This document shows positions 26,147 through 32,797 of a stretch of 64,000 nt of DNA, in pieces. The notes under the pieces were generated by a model. That model searched no databases, was not told the origin of the DNA, and worked only from the letters and a program-made list of their open reading frames with translations. How positions within the stretch are numbered: position 1 is the first letter of the stretch; the number at the start of each line of letters is the position of its first letter. The DNA comes from an uncultured Lachnospiraceae bacterium (lineage in GTDB: Bacteria; Bacillota; Clostridia; Lachnospirales; Lachnospiraceae). The stretch spans positions 1 through 64,000 of the forward strand of contig CAMNSD010000002.1 in the NCBI GenBank assembly GCA_946554445.1, in the 5' to 3' direction. A program made the position numbers and the translations under genes.

Positions 26147-27049
26147 TTAGGAATGAGATTTTTCTGTTTCTTCCAGTTTCTCATACCCTTCTTTTAGGAA
26201 GACATCTAACTCCTCAAACGTTCCGTTTATCACATAAGCTTTCCCGTCTGTTGTCTCCACATATGCCATCCAGCCTTTTTCCTCTTCCATTACCCGAAAC
26301 GTCAGACCTTCATACACAATATCTTCGGCCGCCGGATCATCATAAAAGGCCGGCTTTTCTTCCACAGCTTCTATCTCTGTATAGCCGCCTTTTGCGGACC
26401 GGAACGGCTTCATTTCCTTTTTCTCGGCACTGCTGTCCTGCAGCATATCTCGCTGCGTATCTTCTTCAGCATAATCCGCCGCCGGGGCCTCTGCCGCGCT
26501 CTCAAAATCATCCATCTTATCCGGAGCCGCCTCTGTCATGGCTCCCCCGCTATTTTCTATCTCTGCCGGGGCCACATCCATCACGGCTCCCGCCGGGCTT
26601 TCCACATCTTCCGCTATACTGTCTGTGGCTGCACCGCTCATTTCGCCTGCCTCAGCGTCTGCACTCTCCATTTCCTCCATCGCACTGCCTGCATCCGCAC
26701 CACTCATTTCGCCTGCCTCAGCCGCCGCCGTCTCCTCTGCCGGCAGGGCTCTATCCGCAGCTGCCCAGTTTCCCTTATACCTGTCCGTCCAGACACCTTT
26801 CATAGCCAAAGACACAGATAATAATATTACCACGCCGGCCGCCGCCGTCAGCGGATAGCTCCATTTACGCCAAGAATACTTTTTCTGATACGATGTATAA
26901 TCCGCATAAGTGACCTGTGGCGCCGGAATTTGTCTAGCCTGTTCCCTGCGTATGCGCGTCTCTTCTTCCCGCACAGCCGCTTTAGTCTTTTCAATCAGCG
27001 CTTTTGGTGCATGTACCTGTGCAGTTTCGTTTTTATACTGATCCATCAT
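26147..27049 (-). CDS. Probable transmembrane anti-sigma factor
   Basis: A 300-aa protein: basic, charged N-terminus (1-60) that would lie in the cytoplasm, one membrane helix (about 66-84), a long Ala/Glu/Asp/Met-rich low-complexity region with repeated AEAGEMSGA units, and a small C-terminal domain (about 235-295, DIVYEGLTFRVMEEEKGWMAYVET). No catalytic motif is seen. It lies 3 nt after a sigma gene and before the VWA lipoprotein gene. The position and shape suggest an anti-sigma factor whose outer part may contact the VWA protein. No known anti-sigma domain is clear in the N-terminus. Confidence 0.6.
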   Translation of the reverse strand: MMDQYKNETAQVHAPKALIEKTKAAVREEETRIRREQARQIPAPQVTYADYTSYQKKYSWRKWSYPLTAAAGVVILLSVSLAMKGVWTDRYKGNWAAADRALPAEETAAAEAGEMSGADAGSAMEEMESADAEAGEMSGAATDSIAEDVESPAGAVMDVAPAEIENSGGAMTEAAPDKMDDFESAAEAPAADYAEEDTQRDMLQDSSAEKKEMKPFRSAKGGYTEIEAVEEKPAFYDDPAAEDIVYEGLTFRVMEEEKGWMAYVETTDGKAYVINGTFEELDVFLKEGYEKLEETEKSHS

Positions 27050-27052
27050 AGT

Positions 27053-27577
27053 TTATGATTTCCTCTTCTTATCGCCATTAACTCCATCAACTGTTACATC
27101 CAGCAAACCTTTTAGCATCTCCCTGGCTCGGTGTAACTGGGATTTGACAGTACTTTCTTTTTGTTCTGTCATCTGCGCAATCTGAATCACTGACAATTCT
27201 TCAAAGTAAAAAAGATGCACCGCCAGCCGATATTTGGGCGGCAGCTTGGCCACCGCCTGCCTCACCGGATGCTCGTCCGGCGGTTCATAGGCTTCCGCGC
27301 CCTGGAATTGTTCCGTGTCTTCTATATAATCCACGTTTTTATTCCAATACTGGTCATAATGCTTTTTGGCGCAATTGATCGTCACCCGGATCAACCATGC
27401 TTTCACATGCTCCCAGGAAGTAAGTTCCTCAATGTGACTGACCAGCCGGACGAATACTTCCTGAAAAAGGTCGTCCGCATCTGTCCTGTTCTTCATTTGT
27501 GACAACGCCAGCCGGTACACCATATCGGCATATCTGTCCACCGCATTCTCTGTCGTTATCCGTTCCTCATTCGTCAT
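27053..27577 (-). CDS. ECF-like sigma factor
   Basis: A 174-aa sigma-70-family protein. Region 2 reads YADMVYRLALSQMKNRTDADDLFQEVFVRLV, followed by SWEHVKAWLIRVTINCAKKH, and region 4 reads LPPKYRLAVHLFYFEELSVIQIAQMTEQKESTVKSQLHRAREML. It is the first gene of a sigma, anti-sigma, VWA-lipoprotein row. The promoter 44 nt upstream matches the one before the VWA gene, a strong sign of autoregulation. Confidence 0.9.
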   Translation of the reverse strand: MTNEERITTENAVDRYADMVYRLALSQMKNRTDADDLFQEVFVRLVSHIEELTSWEHVKAWLIRVTINCAKKHYDQYWNKNVDYIEDTEQFQGAEAYEPPDEHPVRQAVAKLPPKYRLAVHLFYFEELSVIQIAQMTEQKESTVKSQLHRAREMLKGLLDVTVDGVNGDKKRKS

Positions 27578-27620
27578 ACAAGTCCACCATGTTTAAGCCG
27601 CATACTGCTGCTCTACCTTT

Positions 27621-27649
27621 AATACCTTTCAGCACTGTAAAAGGTTGCA
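27621..27649 (-). promoter_or_regulatory. ECF-type autoregulatory promoter of the sigma gene
   Basis: Minus strand TGCAACC (27643-27649) and GGTATT (27621-27626), spacer 16 nt, duplicated almost exactly at 26092-26120. Confidence 0.7.
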
Positions 27650-27653
27650 TCTT

Positions 27654-28007
27654 TTATATAAAATGTTTCCCCTGTCCGTCCCGTCTCTCCACCAGCTTGT
27701 CGTACTGGACATACATTTTCTGCACTTCATTTTCCAGAATATAATAATGCCGGACATAAGGTACCAGAAGCACAAGCAGAGCGATTGCCAATAATCCCAC
27801 CCCCGGCGTAAATGCCGTCACGCACAGTCCGATCACCACCACTTCCAGGATCGCAAAAGTGACGGTCACGATCAGATGGATCAATCTCTCATGCTGAAAA
27901 AAAGATATTTGAATCAGATGCTCCCTGATAATAGCCGCCCAGTCAGCATCTGTCTGCTGTAACAATTCATCAATATATTTCCTGTAATTTAAAATACGCT
28001 TCTCCAT
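27654..28007 (-). CDS. Small membrane protein, unknown
   Basis: A 117-aa protein: amphipathic N-terminus (LNYRKYIDELLQQTDADW), two membrane helices at about 43-62 and 66-85, and a basic, coiled C-terminus (HYYILENEVQKMYVQYDKLVERRDGQ). I recognise no family. ATG at 28007 is preferred because GGAG lies upstream. It stands alone between the sigma module and the threonine aldolase gene. Confidence 0.65.
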   Translation of the reverse strand: MEKRILNYRKYIDELLQQTDADWAAIIREHLIQISFFQHERLIHLIVTVTFAILEVVVIGLCVTAFTPGVGLLAIALLVLLVPYVRHYYILENEVQKMYVQYDKLVERRDGQGKHFI

Positions 28008-28090
28008 ACTTCCGGCACTCCATTCCAAAACCTGGCATGATCATCCATATTATTCAGGTTTTATCTATTTGTTTCCTTTTCTACCAAAAT

Positions 28091-29125
28091 TTATATATTC
28101 TCCAACACTTTCCTTAAATTCTCAATGTCCTCTATGGTAGTAGCAAAACTTGTGGCAAAACGCACTACCGTATGCATCTCGTCATACGGTTCCCAGATAT
28201 CAAACCGCACTTCCTTCTGCAGCTGTTCCATCTCTTTATTTTCCAGAATGATAAACTGCTGATTCGTGGGGGAATCCAGAAAGAAACGATATCCTTTTTC
28301 CTGAAATAGTGCTTTTAAATTCTCTGCCATTTCAATCGCCTGTCTGCTGATCTGACAATACAAATCATCCGTAAAAAGTGTGTCGAATTGAACACCCAAC
28401 AGACGCCCTTTCGCCAGAAGTCCACCCTTTTGCTTCACCATGGTCAGAAAGTGAGTGGGCATATTCTGCTTTGTAAAAACCACCGCCTCCCCACACAGGG
28501 CCCCCACCTTCGTGCCGCCAATATAGAACACATCACAGTATTTCGCAATCATGGGAAACGTGACATCCGTAGTCTTACTCATAAGACCATATCCCAGTCT
28601 CGCACCGTCCAGATAGAGCGGTATCTTGTAGTTCTTGCATACATCAGACAAAGCCGCAAGTTCCGCCTTGGTATATAAGGTGCCGTACTCTGTGGGATGG
28701 GAGATATAGACCATCCCCGGAAATACCATATGCTCGTGGCTGCTGTCCACCCAATAGCGCTTTAAATACTCTTCCAGTTCCCCGGCATCCATCTTTCCCG
28801 CATGGCTAGGAATCTCCAACACCTTATGGCCGCTGTGTTCAATAGCCCCCGCCTCATGTACACTGACATGGCCGGTCGTAGCCGCCACCACTCCCTCGTA
28901 AGGTTTGAGCAGGGTGCTGATCACCAGCATGTTAGTCTGGGTTCCGCCCGCTAAGAAAAAAATCTCCGCCTCCTCACAGTCACAGGCTTTTCGAATTTTC
29001 TCTTTGGCACTTTCGCAATAACAGTCATTGCCATACCCTGGCAGTGCCTCGTCATTGGTCTCCAATAGTCTTTCTAAAATCCGCCTGTGAGCTCCTTTGT
29101 TGTAATCACATTCAAATGATAGCAT
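28091..29125 (-). CDS. Low-specificity threonine aldolase
   Basis: A 344-aa PLP enzyme that cleaves L-threonine or allo-threonine into glycine and acetaldehyde. Motifs: FLAGGTQTNMLVISTLL near the start, VSHPTEYGTLYT-like ISHPTEYGTLYT, LYLDGARLGYGL with the PLP-contacting aspartate, and the Schiff-base lysine in YIGGTKVGALCGE. Length is typical. ATG at 29125 has GGAGG 6 nt upstream. A 14-bp palindrome (29202-29215) lies about 80 nt upstream. Confidence 0.9.
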   Translation of the reverse strand: MLSFECDYNKGAHRRILERLLETNDEALPGYGNDCYCESAKEKIRKACDCEEAEIFFLAGGTQTNMLVISTLLKPYEGVVAATTGHVSVHEAGAIEHSGHKVLEIPSHAGKMDAGELEEYLKRYWVDSSHEHMVFPGMVYISHPTEYGTLYTKAELAALSDVCKNYKIPLYLDGARLGYGLMSKTTDVTFPMIAKYCDVFYIGGTKVGALCGEAVVFTKQNMPTHFLTMVKQKGGLLAKGRLLGVQFDTLFTDDLYCQISRQAIEMAENLKALFQEKGYRFFLDSPTNQQFIILENKEMEQLQKEVRFDIWEPYDEMHTVVRFATSFATTIEDIENLRKVLENI

Positions 29126-29201
29126 ATTCATCCTCCATGTTAGAATCACTTATTGCGTAATAATTTATTTATTTCAAATCAGGCAGACAACACCTGGTCG
29201 A

Positions 29202-29215
29202 TATGATATATCATA
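29202..29215. promoter_or_regulatory. 14-bp palindrome between divergent genes
   Basis: TATGATATATCATA is a perfect palindrome in the 366-nt gap between threonine aldolase and the Rpn gene. It could be a repressor site for either gene. The remainder of the gap holds the Rpn promoter and a hairpin. Confidence 0.35.
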
Positions 29216-29279
29216 CCAGACTATTCTTTTAAACTCCACTAAATTACTAAATTTTGGGGTTTTAATTTACCTAAATATG

Positions 29280-29309
29280 TTTACAATCTCGTTATATTCA
29301 TGCTATAGT
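29280..29309 (+). promoter_or_regulatory. Promoter of the Rpn-family gene
   Basis: TTTACA (29280-29285) and TATAGT (29304-29309), spacer 18 nt. The leader would be about 175 nt long and contains the hairpin at 29412-29437. Confidence 0.45.
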
Positions 29310-29411
29310 TTATAGAAAGCATATTTTCTATACAAACAAATCAACAAGTTCTATTTCTATATCTCAGTTTCAGAAAATCCATGCTTTGCATTCAATTAAC
29401 CATTTACAAAG

Positions 29412-29437
29412 CAGGAGAATCTGAAATAGTTCTCCTG
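29412..29437 (+). promoter_or_regulatory. Leader hairpin before the Rpn gene
   Basis: CAGGAGAA (29412-29419) pairs with TTCTCCTG (29430-29437) with a 10-nt loop; no T run follows, so it is not a classical terminator. It may affect mRNA stability or translation. Confidence 0.5.
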
Positions 29438-29491
29438 TTACAACGGCATCTTCTCTAACAAAAGAATGAGCCGCGCCAACAAGGAGGACAT

Positions 29492-30403
29492 ATGAAAGAA
29501 AAGAAAACAATCGAAACACAGACAACCAGATTGAAACTTCCAGAAACAAACGTACAACGCAACTACAAAGACACTATCTTCCGAATGATTTTCCGGGAGA
29601 AGAAAAATCTGCTGAGTCTGTACAATGCACTAAATGACACTGTTTATACAGATGTGGATAGTCTGGAAATTACCACGCTGGAAAATGCTGTCTACATGAA
29701 TTATAAGAATGACATTTCCTTCGTGTTTGATTTTGAACTGCTTCTTTATGAGCATCAGTCTACATGCAACCCAAATATGCCGTTACGAGATTTAATCTAT
29801 GTAACAAGAGTATTACAGAACCGAATCAAAGACAAAAATCTGTATAGTAAGTCACTCATTAGAATTCCGGCGCCCCGGTTTGTTGTATTTTATAACGGAA
29901 CGGATTTCCAACCTGAACAACAGATTTTATATTTATCAGATGCTTTCGAGAAAAAACAGAATGAGCCATCACTAGAACTATCAGTAACCGTGTACAACAT
30001 TAATCTGGGCCATAATCAGGAATTGTTAGAAGCTTGTTGTCTGTTAAAAGAATATGCGCAGTATGTAGCACAAGTCCGAACATATGCTGAGAAAATGCCT
30101 TTACAAGAGACCGTTGAAGATGCGGTGGACTATTGTATTAGGAACGGAATCCTTGCAGACTTTTTAGCAAAGAATCGTGCGGAGGTGATAGCAGTGAGTA
30201 TATTTGAATATGACGAAGAAAAACACATGAAAAGCGAGCGGAAGGAATGGCTCGAAATTGGACGAAATGAGGGTATCAAAGCAGGTTTCGATATTCTGAA
30301 AACTCTGTTGGATGCCGGAAAAAGCGAAGAAGCAAAACGCGCCCTTTCAGATAGTGACTATCGAGAACAGTTATGCCAGAAATATTTTTCAGAGCACAAA
30401 TAG
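29492..30403 (+). CDS. Rpn-family PD-(D/E)XK nuclease / putative transposase
   Basis: A 303-aa protein. The N-terminal nuclease domain includes KDTIFRMIFREKKNLLSLYNALN and the catalytic-core segment FVFDFELLLYEHQST (Asp...Glu-x-Gln form), then RDLIYVTRVLQNRI and RFVVFYNGT. The C-terminal part (about 235-303) is helical and charged. Rpn proteins are DNA nucleases linked to recombination and phage defence. An internal GGAGGTGAT and in-frame GTG at codon 235 would express the C-terminal part alone, as in the RpnA/RpnS toxin-antitoxin genes. The start has AAGGAGG 6 nt upstream. It ends 1 nt before the convergent GNAT gene. Confidence 0.85.
   Translation: MKEKKTIETQTTRLKLPETNVQRNYKDTIFRMIFREKKNLLSLYNALNDTVYTDVDSLEITTLENAVYMNYKNDISFVFDFELLLYEHQSTCNPNMPLRDLIYVTRVLQNRIKDKNLYSKSLIRIPAPRFVVFYNGTDFQPEQQILYLSDAFEKKQNEPSLELSVTVYNINLGHNQELLEACCLLKEYAQYVAQVRTYAEKMPLQETVEDAVDYCIRNGILADFLAKNRAEVIAVSIFEYDEEKHMKSERKEWLEIGRNEGIKAGFDILKTLLDAGKSEEAKRALSDSDYREQLCQKYFSEHK
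30194..30403 (+). CDS. Candidate intragenic antitoxin nested in the Rpn gene (RpnS-like)
   Basis: A perfect ribosome binding site, GGAGGTGAT (30181-30189), lies 8 nt (from GGAGG) before an in-frame GTG at 30194. Translation from there would give a 69-aa C-terminal fragment beginning MSIFEYDEEKHM and sharing the stop codon of the nuclease. In E. coli RpnA, a C-terminal product from an internal start binds and blocks the full-length nuclease. The site is seen in the sequence; expression is inferred. Confidence 0.6.
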   Translation: MSIFEYDEEKHMKSERKEWLEIGRNEGIKAGFDILKTLLDAGKSEEAKRALSDSDYREQLCQKYFSEHK

Positions 30404-30404
30404 T

Positions 30405-31175
30405 TCAAGTATGATTCATCTTCTCCACAAATCCAATCTCCCTCGCCGTCATCTCTACCCAGGCCGGCCGGAAACCTGCCCTGATCGCATTGCGTACAGA
30501 CTTGATATTCGACCACGCCGCACAGTAAAAAGGCATTTTCCCGTGAGCAAAGGTCTCCAATGCAAGCCGCGCCGTCAGCGCTGCGGCAATCCCCTGCCTG
30601 CGGTACTGCGGCAGAACGTCTATGCCAATCTGCCACATAGTCTCACAATCTGCGGAACAACCTGCCAGTCCGATCAATCTGTCCCCCTCATAAGCGCCCA
30701 CACCTAGCACATCCAGGGTTTTTCTCTCTTCCGACAAGGCATTGCTCCATTCCGGCAAATACAACGTTTCAAAATCTTTCTGTTCCAAAATCCGCATCGC
30801 ATAATCACAGGATAATTCTTGCAACACGTTCATATCCGGCAGAAAATACTCCGCCATAAAACAGACCTGCAGACCATGCTCCATCAAAGCTGTATTGATC
30901 ACCTGCATATTGGGCGTCTCAAAAAGATGCTCCACCGGATATTTATTGATATATCCCGACACAATATCCCGCAGTTTGTCATCAATAGAAGCCACCACAT
31001 TATTTCCATAGGACACCAGATTGCAGGCAAACGGCAGTGTCAGATAACGTCTGGCATTCTCGTTTATTTGCGATATCACAATCTTATTTTCAGCCGCAAG
31101 AAAGTCTTCCGGTTCGCAGTGTAAATCTATCGCAGACTGCTTAAGCGCACATTGTAGTATTTCTTGGTTTGTCAT
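30405..31175 (-). CDS. GNAT-family acetyltransferase
   Basis: A 256-aa protein with a C-terminal GNAT domain: acetyl-CoA loop in GIDVLPQYRRQGIAAALTARLALE and the closing WSNIKSVRNAIRAGFRPAWVEM. The N-terminal half (about 1-130) is a divergent GNAT-like or extension region. The substrate is unknown. ATG at 31175 is chosen over one at 31187 because GAGG lies 6 nt before it. Confidence 0.8.
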   Translation of the reverse strand: MTNQEILQCALKQSAIDLHCEPEDFLAAENKIVISQINENARRYLTLPFACNLVSYGNNVVASIDDKLRDIVSGYINKYPVEHLFETPNMQVINTALMEHGLQVCFMAEYFLPDMNVLQELSCDYAMRILEQKDFETLYLPEWSNALSEERKTLDVLGVGAYEGDRLIGLAGCSADCETMWQIGIDVLPQYRRQGIAAALTARLALETFAHGKMPFYCAAWSNIKSVRNAIRAGFRPAWVEMTAREIGFVEKMNHT

Positions 31176-31292
31176 AATAGGCCTCATTCAGATAAACGTT
31201 AAAATAAATGTATTCTTTTATTATAGGAACTGTTTCTTATGAAGTCAATCTTTCCCATCACGCAAAAAAAAGGCGGTAGGATGCATTTTCCT

Positions 31293-31321
31293 TGTCACCT
31301 TTCCGCCCTCCCATTCGTATA
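31293..31321 (+). promoter_or_regulatory. ECF-type promoter of the sigma/FtsX-ECD-like operon
   Basis: TGTCACC (31293-31299) and CGTATA (31316-31321), spacer 16 nt, 42 nt before the sigma gene start. Same geometry as the elements before the other two sigma modules. Confidence 0.5.
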
Positions 31322-31363
31322 TAAGTCAAGAGGCCTCGTAAAACCAAGAAAGGAGAGCCTAAT

Positions 31364-31918
31364 ATGCGCAAAAATGAAACGGATCTCAAACGCATCCTGC
31401 AACTTCATGGCGATACGCTCTATCGAAGCGCCTTCCTGCTGCTTGGAAATCCTCACGACGTACAGGATATCCTACAGGAAGTACTGCTCCGCTATCTGGA
31501 AAAATCACCTTCTTTCCAGTCTGCCGATCACGAGAAAGCGTGGCTGCTTCGCGTTACAACAAATTGTTGTATGGATTTCCTCAGATTCCGTAAAAAACAT
31601 GCCTGCACAGACTTGGAATCCCTAAAAGAATATCTTCCCGGTCCGGAGCAAAAAGAACAGCTGGAAGAGCTCTACTCCCTGCCGGCTAAGTACAAAACCG
31701 TGCTGATATTACATTATTTTGAGGGATATTCCATCGCAGAGATTGCGCAGATCATGAAGCTATCGAAAAGTGCGGTAAAGAAGCGGCTCCAGCGTGGACG
31801 GGAAGCCCTTAAGATTGCCATCACCGATGAACAATCATCCGCCCTGACAGCCGACTCGTCACAAAACCCATTCACCAAATTAACAAACCCAAAAAAGGAG
31901 AGTATGACTTATGAATAA
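31364..31918 (+). CDS. ECF-like sigma factor
   Basis: A 184-aa sigma-70-family protein. Region 2 has HGDTLYRSAFLLLGNPHDVQDILQEVLLRYL and the CMDFLRFRKK stretch; region 4 has LPAKYKTVLILHYFEGYSIAEIAQIMKLSKSAVKKRLQRGREALK. AAAGGAG lies 8 nt before ATG. Its stop overlaps the start of the next gene by 8 nt, so the two products are probably made together and bind each other. Confidence 0.9.
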   Translation: MRKNETDLKRILQLHGDTLYRSAFLLLGNPHDVQDILQEVLLRYLEKSPSFQSADHEKAWLLRVTTNCCMDFLRFRKKHACTDLESLKEYLPGPEQKEQLEELYSLPAKYKTVLILHYFEGYSIAEIAQIMKLSKSAVKKRLQRGREALKIAITDEQSSALTADSSQNPFTKLTNPKKESMTYE

Positions 31919-32435
31919 AAACGATATGATACAGATGAAAGATGCCATTACAATGCCGCCCGAACTGACGAACACATTATTACGCAGCTGTACCGCCTCC
32001 CAGACAAAGCGTTTCCCTTATACGCGTTATTCCCGGCTTGTCACAGCGCTGATCGCTGCCTTTGCGATCATGCTCACTGGCTCTACTTCATACGCCGCCT
32101 ACAACGTTTATCAAGAAAAAAATCTGGCTGTCTTTATGGAGGTCTCTCTTTCCCAGGCAGAGATTGACCGGATTGGCGAGAAACTTGCGCAAATTCCCGG
32201 AATCGCTTCCTGCCGCTTCGTAAGCGGGGACGATGCCTGGAAGGAGTTTCAGTCCACATATCTGGATGATGTGGAGGGGCTTGCAGACGCTTTTACCGAA
32301 AATCCCTTAAAGGATTCGTTTAACTATCGGCTCAGTGTACGGCTAAACGCCGATACCCAGGCAATTCGCGATGAGATCAGCCTGATTGAGGGCGTGCGGC
32401 TGGTACAGGATCTCTCGGAACTAAAGCAGAAATAA
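31911..32435 (+). CDS. Membrane protein with FtsX-extracellular-domain-like region; probable anti-sigma factor
   Basis: A 174-aa protein: cytoplasmic N-terminus (1-42), one membrane helix (about 43-64), and an outer domain (about 71-165) whose pattern NLAVFMEVSLSQAEIDRIGEKLAQ, then ASCRFVSGDDAWKEF and ENPLKDSFNYRLSV, matches the extracellular domain of the division protein FtsX. It lacks the permease part of FtsX. The overlap with the sigma gene suggests an anti-sigma role, with the FtsX-like domain as sensor of the cell wall or of a hydrolase. Both points are inference; I know of no described anti-sigma factor of this build. Confidence 0.65.
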   Translation: MNKNDMIQMKDAITMPPELTNTLLRSCTASQTKRFPYTRYSRLVTALIAAFAIMLTGSTSYAAYNVYQEKNLAVFMEVSLSQAEIDRIGEKLAQIPGIASCRFVSGDDAWKEFQSTYLDDVEGLADAFTENPLKDSFNYRLSVRLNADTQAIRDEISLIEGVRLVQDLSELKQK

Positions 32436-32463
32436 TTTGCTTCGCGGCCTCAATATATAAAAT

Positions 32464-32484
32464 GGGAGTGCCCTCAGCACTCCC
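32464..32484 (-). terminator. Terminator at the end of the MGMT-like gene
   Basis: GGGAGTG (32464-32470) and CACTCCC (32478-32484) form a stem that includes the stop codon, followed on the minus strand by ATTTTATAT. Confidence 0.6.
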
Positions 32485-32791
32485 ACTGATGTTTCCTCAT
32501 ATTGACATGACCATTTTCTTTGAAGGTCACGCCTTCCTGCAATAGCAGATTCCGCTGTTCTGCCCAGTGCGGCGCCAGCCGGCCCGCGTGGTTCACAACC
32601 CTGTGGCAGGGATAGCTTCCATAAAATTCCGCACGGCTTAAGACTTTCCCCACCAGTCTTGCATTGTGATCCCTGCCAATCAGTCTTGCAATCTGCCCAT
32701 AGGAGGCTACTTTTCCCACCGGGATTTCTTCCACCACAGAAAGAATCTCATAAATCAGATCTTCATTCATCACTGCCCTGTCGTCTGACAC
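32474..32791 (-). CDS. MGMT/ATL-family DNA alkyl-lesion protein
   Basis: A 105-aa protein of the alkyltransferase fold: helix-turn-helix VGKVASYGQIARLIG, the arginine-finger region NARLVGKVL, and the active-site loop YPCHRVVNHAGRLAP. Unlike true ATL proteins, which have Trp or Ala in place of the cysteine, PCHR is kept, so a methyl acceptor role is possible. It lacks the N-terminal domain of full MGMT. GTG start, 6 nt after the transglutaminase gene stop, with GGAG inside that gene's end. Confidence 0.8.
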   Translation of the reverse strand: MSDDRAVMNEDLIYEILSVVEEIPVGKVASYGQIARLIGRDHNARLVGKVLSRAEFYGSYPCHRVVNHAGRLAPHWAEQRNLLLQEGVTFKENGHVNMRKHQWEC

Positions 32792-32797
32792 TTTATT

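Noticed and set aside
25705-26805. A 366-aa plus-strand reading frame opposite the VWA lipoprotein and anti-sigma genes
   Set aside because: It is Ser/Pro/Leu-rich, without ribosome binding site, and lies fully opposite low-complexity coding sequence with clear domains on the minus strand.
29492-30403. Rpn gene as an insertion sequence transposase
   Set aside because: No terminal inverted repeats or target duplication flank it; it has its own promoter and leader, so it is treated as a resident gene.
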